Below are positions 12,501 to 21,401 of a stretch of DNA of 64,000 bases, piece after piece. The translations under genes and the position numbers were made by a program. Position 1 is the stretch's first letter; each line of letters starts with the position of its first letter. The notes under the pieces are model-generated. The model saw nothing but the letters and a program-made list of their open reading frames with translations, did no database searches and was not told where the DNA came from. The stretch comes from Sorghum bicolor. Taxonomy: Eukaryota > Streptophyta > Magnoliopsida > Poales > Poaceae. Location: assembly GCF_000003195.3 (NCBI RefSeq), contig NC_012875.2, positions 17,368,398 to 17,432,397 on the forward strand, in the 5' to 3' direction.

Positions 12501-13110
12501 ACATCCTCATTTTCCCATTCTTTTTCTTAACTAGTACAGGGTTTGCTAACCAGTCGGGATGGTGAACCTCCTTGATGAATCCGGACGTCAAAAGCTTGTG
12601 GATCTCCTCGCCAATGATGTTGCATTTCTCCTCGTCGAAGCGACGCAGCCGCTGTTTCACTAGCTTGGAACCGGCTCGAATTTCCAAGGAGTGCTCGGCG
12701 ACTTCCCTCGGTATGCCTAGCATGTCCGAGGGACTCCATGCAAATATGTCGGCGTTTGCACGGAGAAAGTCGACGAGCACGGCTTCCTATTTGGGATCGA
12801 GGTCGGCGCTGATCGTCAGCGCCTTGCTGTCGGAGCTGTTGGGGTCGAGCGGGATCTTCTTCGTGCCTTCCGCCGGTTCGAAGCTGCCCGCGTGATGCTT
12901 GGGCTCCGGAGCTTCTGCAGCAAGGGCCTCGAGCTTCGAGGCGAGCTCGGCGGAGTTCTCGACAGCTTCTCCATACTCGACGCATTCGACGTCGCACTCG
13001 TACGTGTGCTCGTATAAGGAGGTGACGGTGATGACCCCCTTGGGCCCAGGCATCTTTAGCTTCAGGTAGGTGTAGTTGGGGATAGCCATGAACTTGGCGT
13101 AGCCCGGCGC
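9559..13110 (-). pseudogene. Pol of second Tat element: RT, RNase H, second RNase H, integrase
   Basis: Order on the minus strand: RT with the AYVDDIVVKS catalytic box near 12205-12180; RNase H; a second, plant aRNH-type RNase H starting at MYFDGSLM with GAGAG (about 11350); integrase with an H-H-C-C zinc region, WGLDLVG, TDNGTQF and GQVERA (about 10400-10100); and a C-terminal GPY-like motif ending in the stop at 9559. In-frame TAGs at 12787-12789, 11626-11628 and 11143-11145 each fall where related elements have Gln (DPK-Q-EA, P-Q-IQKL, GDS-Q-LVID). A TAA lies at 9907-9909. These stops and the retained frame show an element that decayed by point mutation after insertion. Confidence 0.88.
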
Positions 13111-15914
13111 CCGATGATGGCGTGGTACGTGCCTCGAAATCCCACCACCTCCAAGGTGAGAACCTCCTTTCTGAAGTTGGCCGCCATGCCAAAACAGATC
13201 GGCAGGTCGATTCGACCTACCGACAACGCCTTCTTTCCTGGTACGACACCATGGAAGCCACCCGCGCTTGGCTGGAGCTATGTCCTTTCAATGCCGAGGA
13301 GATTGAGGGTCTCGAGGTAGATGCTTCAGGCTGCTGCCGCCATCCATCAGCACCTTCGAGAGTGTGGTGTTGACGATGATTGGGTCGACGACGAGTGGGT
13401 AGACGCTACGGGTGACCACTTTGTTGGGATGGTCGTCATGATTGAAGGTGATGGGGGTGCTTGACCAGCTGAGGTATTGGGGCACCGCCATTCTCGCTGC
13501 AAAGACCTCGTGGCGTTCCCTCTTGCACTGCCTTGCCGTTAGCTGCGTCGAGGGTCCACCATAGATCATGTAGCAGTCGTGGACGGCCGGGAAGCCCTCG
13601 TCTTCTTTGTCGTCCCCCTTATCGCCGTTCTTTTCTTTCTTCTGGTCATCCTTCTTAAGCCCCAGGCCATCGAAGTGCGTTTTGAGCATGCGGCAGTCTT
13701 CAAGCTTGTGATTTGCCCCTCCATTATGATAAGGGCATGGCTCCTTTAGCATCTTGTTGAAGATAGCTCCCTCAGGGGGTCCTCGAGGCTTTTTATGCTC
13801 CATGGCGGTGACGAGATCGTCATCGAGGACCTCCCGTTTGAACAGTCGTGCTTTCTTCTTCTTGCTCTTCTTGGGCCCTCGATTGGGAACCTCATCGTCG
13901 TCGGCTGACGCCTTGCCTTTACCTCCTTCGTAGCTGAAGAAGGCGCTGACCGCTTCCTCCCCTGCAGCGTAGTTTGCCACCATGTCCATTAGCTCGTCGA
14001 CGGTCTGAGGGCGATTCCGACCAAACTCTCGCACCAGGTCTCGGCAGGTGGTGCCTGAGACAAAGGCTAGGATGACGTCGTGGTCGGGGATGTGCGGTAG
14101 CTCGGTGCGCTGCTTCGAGAAGCATCGAGCATATTCTCAGAGAGTTTCTCTTGATTTCTGCTTGCACTTGTTGAGGTCCCATGAATTGCCAGGTCGTATG
14201 TAGGTACCTTTGAAGTTTCCCTCGTACACCCTAACCAAATCTGTCCATTCGTGGATCTGGTTGGCAGGGAGTTCCTCGAGCCATCTGCGGGCGGTGTCGG
14301 AGAGGAAAAGCGGCAGCTGCCGGATGATGGCTCGATCGTCCCCTCGCGCACCCCCCAACTGACAGGCTAGCCGGAAGTCTGCCAGCCACAGCTCTGGCTT
14401 GGTTTCGCCGTTGTATTTAGCAATGCTGTTCGGGGGTCGAAACGGGCTGGGCAGCGGCGTGCTACGGATCGCTCTGCTGAACACGCGGGGTCCCGGTGGT
14501 TCTGGGGCCATCCGGTCCTGTTGCTGTCGTAACGTCCGCCGCGGTGGGCGCTGTAACCGCGCTCCTCTGCATCCCCATGTCGACGGCGACGATACTCGTT
14601 GATGTCGTGACGTACATCGTGTCCCCGCTGATTATCGACAGGGTGGTTTTGGACACGCTCTGTCTTCTTTCCTCGAGGGAATGGTTGCTGATGGACCGAC
14701 ACCACCCTTTCATTTCGGACCGGCTCGTCACGCCTCTCCATGGCTGCTCCTCGACGTCGAGAGGCTGAGCTCTCAGCTTGCTTAACTGCCGCCACTTGAA
14801 GCAGAGTTTGCACCTCGTCTCGAATTCGCCGCGCTTGGGAGTTCGAGGGTTAGGGCATGTTACGTAGCAACATCGTCGCCGCCACAACGTTTTGGCCCGC
14901 TCGGGGGAAGCGAGTGTCTGGTTGTTCTAGTTCCCCGTCCCCGACAATCTGTCGATGTACTTCTCGAGCCCATCTGCGGGCACCTCCACCTTGCGGATAT
15001 GGTTGGTCCTACTCGAGGACCCGCTCGAGCTAGGCAAGGCGCTCACGATCTTCATCGAGCTTCGCTTTGAGCTCCCGTAACTGCGCAAGTTGCGCGGCTT
15101 TGTCTTCCTGCGGCGGGGGGTCGACCTGACCATCGTTCCCAGGCGTCCTGGGGTCCTCCCTTGCTACAGTCTTGTGTTTCGTCGATGGTTTCTACCTCCC
15201 CGTTGATGTTGAAGCATTCCCTAGTAGGGTCGTAGCTGTCGGATTCAGAGTCAGGATCCGCTCTGCGGCATAGAAACATCTGCGTCCTTCTTCTACCAGC
15301 CGTTGCCCGAGTGAGGTGATCGTGTATCGCCCAGGTCCTCGGCGTCGGAGGCCTCGTACCTGGGAGAAATCTGGCAGCTCGGCTGCTCGCTGCTGTGCTC
15401 CAGCGTCGCGCGGGAGGACCATTGGTCGCTCCACGTACGTCTGGGCGTTTGGACATATCGTCCTGGCGAGCGACACCGTGGCGTTGTCCAGACCAAACGG
15501 TAGTGCTCTTCTTGGGGCGAACAACCCGTGCGGAAGTAGCGTTGTGGGGGACAAGAGCGCACGAGGCGCGTCGTCACCCAACGTCGTCGCGTGGTCCTCG
15601 TGACGTCGGGCCGTCGTACCTATGGCTCCGGCGCGCGGGGTTGTCGACTCCTGCGTCACCGCCCGCCTGGCACGAGCCGGTGACTGTGAGGAGGCAGAGG
15701 AGTGGTGGCGGTGCTGTCCGTGCCTCTTCTTGGGCGGGGAGGCATGGTGGCGAGGCCGTCTTGGAGCCCTTAATCGTGCGGGCGCAATGCGAGCTCCTCC
15801 TGGTCCTTTGACTGAGAGCAGGATCATGTTGTAGCCAAAACCGGTGGACATGAACTCGAGGCTCCCGAACCAAATCACTGTGGAGCACGGAATCGGTGAA
15901 ACGAGAGTGGCCAT
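13110..15914 (-). pseudogene. Gag-protease of second Tat element, broken
   Basis: The probable start is ATG at 15914 (MATLVSPIPCSTVIWFG). An N-terminal Arg/Pro/His-rich part shifts frame several times. A Retrotrans_gag core follows (KYNGETKPELWLADF, WLEELPANQIHEW, about 14440-14220), then a C-x3-H-type motif (PCPYHNGGANHKLEDCRM) and a retropepsin with VLMDGGSS near 13345. A TGA at 14137-14139 looks like a former CGA, a TAG at 13278-13280 like a former CAG, and frameshifts occur just after the protease motif and near 13100. It is not functional. Confidence 0.82.
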
Positions 15915-15956
15915 CTGTAAAGAGATGGGAAGTCAGTGAGAAAAAAACACGCAAGA

Positions 15957-15976
15957 CCCCTACCTGGCGCGCCAAC
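15957..15976 (-). promoter_or_regulatory. Primer-binding site of second Tat element
   Basis: Minus strand TTGGCGCGCCAGGTAGGGG immediately inside the LTR end, a sequence commonly found as the primer site of grass Tat-type elements. Confidence 0.75.
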
Positions 15977-16442
15977 TGTCGGTGTTTTACCCACGGGGGG
16001 TCACACGAACGAGTGAAACTTGTGTGCGTGTTCCCCTTCCCAGATGGTGATGCAAGAAAGACACAAAGATTTATCCAGGTTTGGGCAAGAGAAGGCCCTA
16101 CGTCCAGTGGGGGGATGTTTCTATTAAATTGCACCTAAGTTCTTGTACAGGGGTGAAAACAAGTCAGTATTGTGGATGGATGGAGATGAAGTATGGATTC
16201 TAAGTGCTAGACTAAGGTGGTCTGTTGATTCGTACGAGCCGATTTCCGTATTCGATGGTCGTTGTTCGGTCGACCCTTGGTCGATTCGCATGACGCTCTT
16301 TCCGTGTTCGAGGCTATGGTCATCGTCTCGTCTTGGCAATCGCACGTACAATCAGGGGGCGTCGAGTGAGGGGTCTCGATTTACGTACGGGTCCTCTCGT
16401 TATATGCGTCGGTTAGGGTACCCCTTACTGATACCCTCGACA
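15977..16442 (-). repeat. 5' LTR of second Tat element
   Basis: 466 bp, starting TGTCGAGGGTATC at 16442 and ending AACACCGACA at 15977 on the minus strand. The next inner bases give the primer site. The outer flank acttt (16443-16447) continues the interrupted chromovirus gag, so it is the left half of the 5-bp target duplication. Seven TCGA tetramers lie within it. Confidence 0.85.
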
Positions 16443-16798
16443 ACTTTGCATCGATGGCAAATAATTTTAGCACTGGGCGAGGAGGAACTAGTGGAAGCAC
16501 CCGGAGTGGCACCTTTCTTCAGCTGTGAGAGCTGCACGTTAGACAATTTACTTACCCTAGTAGACAATTTACTTCCTAGATGGTTGTTGTGCAACAAAAA
16601 TCTTGAGCATATCTGGCTCGGAACGCTGCTGAAAATTCCTCCTATTATTAGACCTGAAAGAATGGTGTTGCTTGCGTCCCTGTACTTCACGTTCTGCCTT
16701 TATAGCAAGATGATACAATTGGGAAAATTTACGCCATTCTTTGTAATCAAGAATGTTCTGGATATCAAGATTTAAAGCAACAAAGAATCTAGCACTAG
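16443..16798 (-). pseudogene. Chromovirus gag fragment, C-terminal part (between two insertions)
   Basis: Reads LDYKEWRKFSQLYHLAIKAE and then a Ser/Pro-rich linker to an ICHRCK zinc-knuckle start, where the second Tat LTR cuts it. On the other side it joins the gag N-terminal part at 30385-31071 across the solo LTR: the actag duplication at 16794-16798 and 30385-30389 restores the reading ADAS-ARFF. The wording is typical of Tekay/CRM-type gag. It is a relic with its pol outside the window. Confidence 0.8.
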
Positions 16799-17019
16799 TG
16801 TTGATATTTGGTAACACAATCAAGAATTAATCCGCAAGTGCACGGATATCGGTGAGCACTTCACCCGGGATGTTATCCAGAGTATCATATTTATATTTTT
16901 ACCATTAGGAGAAAGCGTGCATCTGACTAACTAACCAGATCTATTACTACTAACCTTTAGGCTACAACCACTATGATTCGATGTGAGTGATGTATAGAGA
17001 AGACTTCAACTGCACCCTC

Positions 17020-17707
17020 TGTTGACACCATTTTTGGGCACGTGTCTAGGATGGCAGGATAGGGTGGCAGTACGATGCGGGTTGCTGATGAGGATGGTTG
17101 CCGATGAGGGAGAGGTTGAATGTGACTAAGTCCACAGGCGGTAATATGGTGCCGATGGCTGGATAAAAAGGTCTGCCGATGACTATGGCAAGGGGATTGC
17201 TGATGATGCGAAGGAGGAGTCCGGAAGCTGCCAGTTGTCATGTGGAGGAGTTTCGGTTTGTCACGAAGGATAGTTTTATTATTTCCTTAGTTATTTGCAT
17301 CGTTTTGTATACGGATTCCGTGTAATTTGGAATTCAAATTCTAATCGTGTCTGGTTGTAGCTCTTTGAGCAGGGTATAAATATAAACCCTAGGACCTTGT
17401 AATAATCAATCAAGAAATCAATCAAACACACATTTTTACTCATATTCCAGCATCTACTTTTTGACGACTTCGTCATACTTTTTCCCTTTTATTACGAGTT
17501 CTTAGGAATTCGTCGACTTAAGCTCGGCGTGTTCTCAAGTTCCGCATGAGTACCTCTTAGCCGTGACATCCGGGCGCATCGCTGTTGTCAGGACTAAAGT
17601 ATTCGAGTTATCACCTTTGCCGATAGTAAGGTCAAATCGGCTGGCACGCCTTAACGTTTGAATTGGGTATTAGCCCTTCGTGTTTGCAGATCAGTTTTGC
17701 ATCAACA
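17020..17707 (+). repeat. 5' LTR of Tat copy B
   Basis: 688 bp, TGTTGACACC to TGCATCAACA. It differs from the 3' LTR by eye at four positions (near 17337, 17545, 17590 and 17692). Confidence 0.96.
17375..17382 (+). promoter_or_regulatory. LTR TATA box
   Basis: TATAAATA in the 5' LTR, preceded by GAGCAGGG. It probably drives genomic RNA starting about 30 bp downstream. The same box is in the 3' LTR at 29034-29041. Confidence 0.65.
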
Positions 17708-17732
17708 CATCTTTTGGCACGCCCGGTGGGAC
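17708..17732 (+). promoter_or_regulatory. Primer-binding region of Tat copy B
   Basis: CTTTTGGCACGCCCGGTGGG lies directly after the LTR end, where the minus-strand primer site must be. tRNA identity not assigned. Confidence 0.6.
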
Positions 17733-17753
17733 CGATTCAAGATCAAGATCAAC

Positions 17754-20700
17754 ATGTCGATCTCTGACCTCGATCAAGAGAACGTCATCCCCGTGACGGA
17801 GGCCAACCTCAAGGATGAGCAAAAGCAAGCTATTGCCCAAGCCATGGAAGAGTTCAAGCAGCAATGCCTGAGGTCTTTCAGCATAAACAGGAGCGGCGAA
17901 GTGGTCCAGAAAGATGCACTGCCGGCACCACGGCAGGTCACCTTTGACGCCAATCCTGGCAAGCTTCAAGATATGGTTGACAATGCCATCAATCGAGCGT
18001 TGATCAACCAAGCTGGTGTACTGTCTAATACGGTTTTCAACGCCGTGGCAAGAACTTTCAAGGAAGGACAAATCCCGCCAGATTATGTGGGGCCCTCCCA
18101 TCATCAGCCAACGGCACCAGAGGTCACGGCTCCATCGGCTGCCTTGACGAATGCAAGTGCACAGTCTGCCGTCCCTCCAAGTACATTGGGGACTACTGGT
18201 GCACTATCTATGCCGATGGCAACCAACCCACAAATTTCAGTTGGGCAGCATAAACTGACAACAGATATGTTGGCATCGGCAATGTCAGGGTTAACTCTTC
18301 CTCCCAACTGGTGGGGTTATGGTATGCCTCTAGAGTTGACGCCGGGAACATCACAGATAACTGACATGAGGGGCAAAACTCCTATGACATCGGCACCTCC
18401 CAATGCGCCGGTGAACCAGAGTCCTCGGTATACCACAACTACTACTGCAAGGCCTCACACTGGGAATCCTCAAGATTCAATGTTTCAGATGCCCAACGCA
18501 TCGGCAGAGTCAATGCTGATGCAACAGAGGCCTATGGCCCAGTCGGGGTATGTCAATTCAACGACGGTACCCAATTACCAATCATCGGCAGCACCTATGC
18601 CGATGAACGCTAATAATGGATGGCTTGGACAGCAAGCCTTTCCACAATCGCCCCAGCAGGGTTATCAGACTACAGGGTTCCAGCAAGGGCAGGTCTATCC
18701 CGGGTTCCAAGGTCAGGGGATTCCCAACCAGCCAATAAATTTTGGACAGCAACTCGGAGGACAGCCAATCGGTGGACAGCAGTTTGGTAGTCCGCAGATT
18801 GGAGGACAGGTGACCAATACAATGTTCCATGCAGGTCACGTCCCGAACAGACACGTGGAGGTTTGCCACCAAGTGCCAGATCCACAGCCGCCTCATCGGC
18901 AAGATGCCGATGCGTATTGGGCCGATAAGATTGCTGAAGTAATGAGGGAACAATTTGGGATAAAACCCAAAGTCAACACTTATTCTTATCGGACACCGTA
19001 TCCTCCAGCGTATGATTTGATCCCGCTTCCACATCGGTACAAGGTACCGGATTTTACAAAGTTTTCCGGACAGGACGACACGTCAACCATGGAGCATGTC
19101 AACAGGTTCATTATTCAATGTGGAGAGGCTGGTAACAGGGACGAATTGAGGGTTCGTCTATTTTCATCATCATTGTCTGGATCGGCCTTTACTTGGTTCA
19201 TATCATTACCTCCCAACTCGGTAATTACTTGGGCCGATCTAGAGAAGCAATTCCACAAATACTTCTTCTCGGGGGTTCATGAGAAGAAGATCACCGACTT
19301 GGTCAAGTTGAGGCAACGTAATGATGAGTCGGTTGAGGGATTTGTGCAGAGGATACGAGAGGTCAAGAATAAATGCTATAGCCTGGTTCTGGATGATCGG
19401 CAGCTAGCCGATTTGGCGTTCCAGGGTTTGTTGCCACATATCAGGCATAAGTATGCCTCTCAGGAGTTCGAAAGTTTAAGTCATTTGGTGCAGAGGATAT
19501 CTGATCAAGACATCAAGCCTTTCGAGCCTAAGAGGGCATGGAATAAGAAAGTGTCATTTGTTGATGAAGCAACAAGCTCAGATTCCGATGAGGAACCAGT
19601 AATCGGTTTGGCAGAGTGGGTAAAAAACAAGAAGCCGATGTCTTGTCCTTTTGGGCAGAAGGAACCAGAGAAGTTTGCCTTTGACACCGCCAAGGCCGAT
19701 AGGATATTTGACTTTCTGCTTCAGGAAGGTCAAATCAAACTGTCACATAACCATGTGATCCCATCGGCAGAAGAGTTGAAGAGGATGAGATATTGCAAGT
19801 GGCATAATGCAACTTCACATGACACCAACGAGTGCAAAGTATTCAGACAGCAGCTGCAATCGGCTATAGAGTCCGGGAGAATCAAGTTTGACAGTTCCAA
19901 AGCCCGGAAGCCGATGAAGATAGACCAACATCCTTTCCCGACAAACATGTTGGATGCTAAGGGGAAGGCTAAGGTCTTAACGTCGGAGACAGCTGAGAAG
20001 AGTGCATCGGTAGATCCTCAGCATCAAGTTACTACTGCCGATGCAAGAAGTAAGGGCTTGGTCCAGGAAGGAACTAGCTCAGGAAGGCTTCCTCGATCTG
20101 GCATCGTCATAACTCATAGGAGGCCTCGAGAAAAATGGCAACAACGGGAAGATCGGTATCGACGCCAGCAGGAAGATTATCAACGGGAAGAAGAAAGACG
20201 CCGACAGGAGTGGAATCGGCATAGGGATCATTGGAATTGCCCATTCTTCATCCATTGTTGGGAGGAAAATATCAAGCTTCCTACTGTCAGAGACTGCCCT
20301 GAATGCAACGGTTATGATCGGTACGATAGGAACGATCGGCGTTATCATGATGATGAACGGCGAGCTAATGGGCCGATCAGAGGAAGGGTGTCAGTTCATG
20401 ACCGGCTGGGGGGCAGGTTCAGTGGGCACAACAGACTTAGTGACCGTGTCCAGTGTTTTCCCAGGAACCAAGAGGAGCTTGAAGGAATGGCTGATGCGCG
20501 GGTTCCCGATGAATTCATATTTTGCAGGGATGCTAACACGCATCGCATGGAGTCAAGGGAGAACCGACGCCCGACGGCAAGGCAAAGGCCACTTCCTCCA
20601 TGGTGCCCTCGAGGATTAACCAAGACACAGAAAAGGAGATTGCAACGAGAAAGGCAAGAGGAGCTAAACAAGGGAGAGAACTCTGGAAGTCGGCAGCCGT

Positions 20701-21401
20701 CAGACACTAAGAGGGAAGGTCCATCGGCAGGCGTCAACATGGTCTTCATGTTGCCGATGGAGTTTCTTGCACCAGCCAGTGACGATGACCTGGAATTTTC
20801 TGATCAGATAGCTCAGTTGGCTCTGGATCCGATGACGGCTATCTTTGAGAAACCTGCCGATGACGAGAGGCAGCATCTTAAATCTTTGTTCCTCAAAGGA
20901 AGGGTTGATGGGCAGCCAATGACTAAGATCCTAGTTGATGGTGGAGCTGCTATTAATATTATGCCGTATGCAGTATATCGGAAGCTTGGGAAAGGGGATC
21001 AAGATTTGACCAAGACCGATATGATGCTCAAAGACTTTGAAGGAAACGTGTCTCCAGTCAAGGGGGCGATATGTGCAGAGTTGACCATCGGCAGCAAAAC
21101 CTTGCCGACAACTTTTTTCGTGATCAGCGGAAAAGGTGCCTACAATTTATTATTGGGGAGAGATTGGATTCATGCCAATTGTTGTGTCCCATCTACAATG
21201 CATCAGTGCTTGGTTCAGTGGGTAGGTGACAAGATTGAGATCATCCCAGGGGATTCTTCTTATGTTATCGCATCGGCAGAAGCGGATACTTATGAAAGGA
21301 CTAGGTGCATTTCAGGAGAAGTTTGGGAGAAAGATTTTCTCAAAGTTGCCGATTATGAGATTCCACCGATCCAAGCAGTCGGTTCTGACGACGGTTTTTA
21401 A
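17754..21401 (+). CDS. Gag-protease polyprotein of Tat copy B
   Basis: 1215 residues from the ATG at 17754, the first good ATG after the primer region; the open frame upstream has no ATG. Residues 1-110 are charged. About 110-400 are Pro/Gln/Ser/Gly-rich with QQxGGQ repeats and probably disordered. About 425-560 form a Retrotrans_gag domain (YKVPDFTKFSG, FTWFISLPPNS). A zinc-finger-like CKWHN...H...C begins at residue 681. An Arg-rich segment follows (REDRYRRQQEDYQREEERRR). The retropepsin has its catalytic Asp at about 1062 in LVDGGAAINIMP, DGG rather than the more common DSG/DTG. Gag forms the particle in the cytoplasm and protease cuts the polyproteins. The frame is uninterrupted, unlike copy A. 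The stop TAA at 21399-21401 shares its last A with the pol ATG. Confidence 0.95.
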   Translation: MSISDLDQENVIPVTEANLKDEQKQAIAQAMEEFKQQCLRSFSINRSGEVVQKDALPAPRQVTFDANPGKLQDMVDNAINRALINQAGVLSNTVFNAVARTFKEGQIPPDYVGPSHHQPTAPEVTAPSAALTNASAQSAVPPSTLGTTGALSMPMATNPQISVGQHKLTTDMLASAMSGLTLPPNWWGYGMPLELTPGTSQITDMRGKTPMTSAPPNAPVNQSPRYTTTTTARPHTGNPQDSMFQMPNASAESMLMQQRPMAQSGYVNSTTVPNYQSSAAPMPMNANNGWLGQQAFPQSPQQGYQTTGFQQGQVYPGFQGQGIPNQPINFGQQLGGQPIGGQQFGSPQIGGQVTNTMFHAGHVPNRHVEVCHQVPDPQPPHRQDADAYWADKIAEVMREQFGIKPKVNTYSYRTPYPPAYDLIPLPHRYKVPDFTKFSGQDDTSTMEHVNRFIIQCGEAGNRDELRVRLFSSSLSGSAFTWFISLPPNSVITWADLEKQFHKYFFSGVHEKKITDLVKLRQRNDESVEGFVQRIREVKNKCYSLVLDDRQLADLAFQGLLPHIRHKYASQEFESLSHLVQRISDQDIKPFEPKRAWNKKVSFVDEATSSDSDEEPVIGLAEWVKNKKPMSCPFGQKEPEKFAFDTAKADRIFDFLLQEGQIKLSHNHVIPSAEELKRMRYCKWHNATSHDTNECKVFRQQLQSAIESGRIKFDSSKARKPMKIDQHPFPTNMLDAKGKAKVLTSETAEKSASVDPQHQVTTADARSKGLVQEGTSSGRLPRSGIVITHRRPREKWQQREDRYRRQQEDYQREEERRRQEWNRHRDHWNCPFFIHCWEENIKLPTVRDCPECNGYDRYDRNDRRYHDDERRANGPIRGRVSVHDRLGGRFSGHNRLSDRVQCFPRNQEELEGMADARVPDEFIFCRDANTHRMESRENRRPTARQRPLPPWCPRGLTKTQKRRLQRERQEELNKGENSGSRQPSDTKREGPSAGVNMVFMLPMEFLAPASDDDLEFSDQIAQLALDPMTAIFEKPADDERQHLKSLFLKGRVDGQPMTKILVDGGAAINIMPYAVYRKLGKGDQDLTKTDMMLKDFEGNVSPVKGAICAELTIGSKTLPTTFFVISGKGAYNLLLGRDWIHANCCVPSTMHQCLVQWVGDKIEIIPGDSSYVIASAEADTYERTRCISGEVWEKDFLKVADYEIPPIQAVGSDDGF

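Larger units (their letters stand above)
8097..16442 (-). mobile_element. Second Tat-type Ty3/gypsy element, decayed (5' LTR to interrupted 3' end)
   Basis: Read on the minus strand: 5' LTR 16442-15977, primer-binding site, gag-protease (about 15914-13100), pol (about 13100-9559), then an antisense gene (8097-9016 on the plus strand). The CACTA insertion at 8096 separates it from the 3' LTR, which is not in the window. The lineage is inferred from the TTGGCGCGCCAGGTAGGGG-type primer site, a second RNase H domain and the antisense ORF 3' of pol. It is inserted in the gag of an older chromovirus: AAAG at the LTR edge continues the interrupted CHRCK knuckle. The coding capacity is lost to many stops and frameshifts. 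Confidence 0.85.

Noticed and set aside
15622..15834. Plus-strand open frames over the gag N-terminus of the second Tat element
   Set aside because: GC-rich shadows of the minus-strand gag frame.
17658..17753. In-frame extension of gag into the LTR and primer site
   Set aside because: Starts with a non-ATG codon and spans the primer-binding region; the ATG at 17754 is the credible start.
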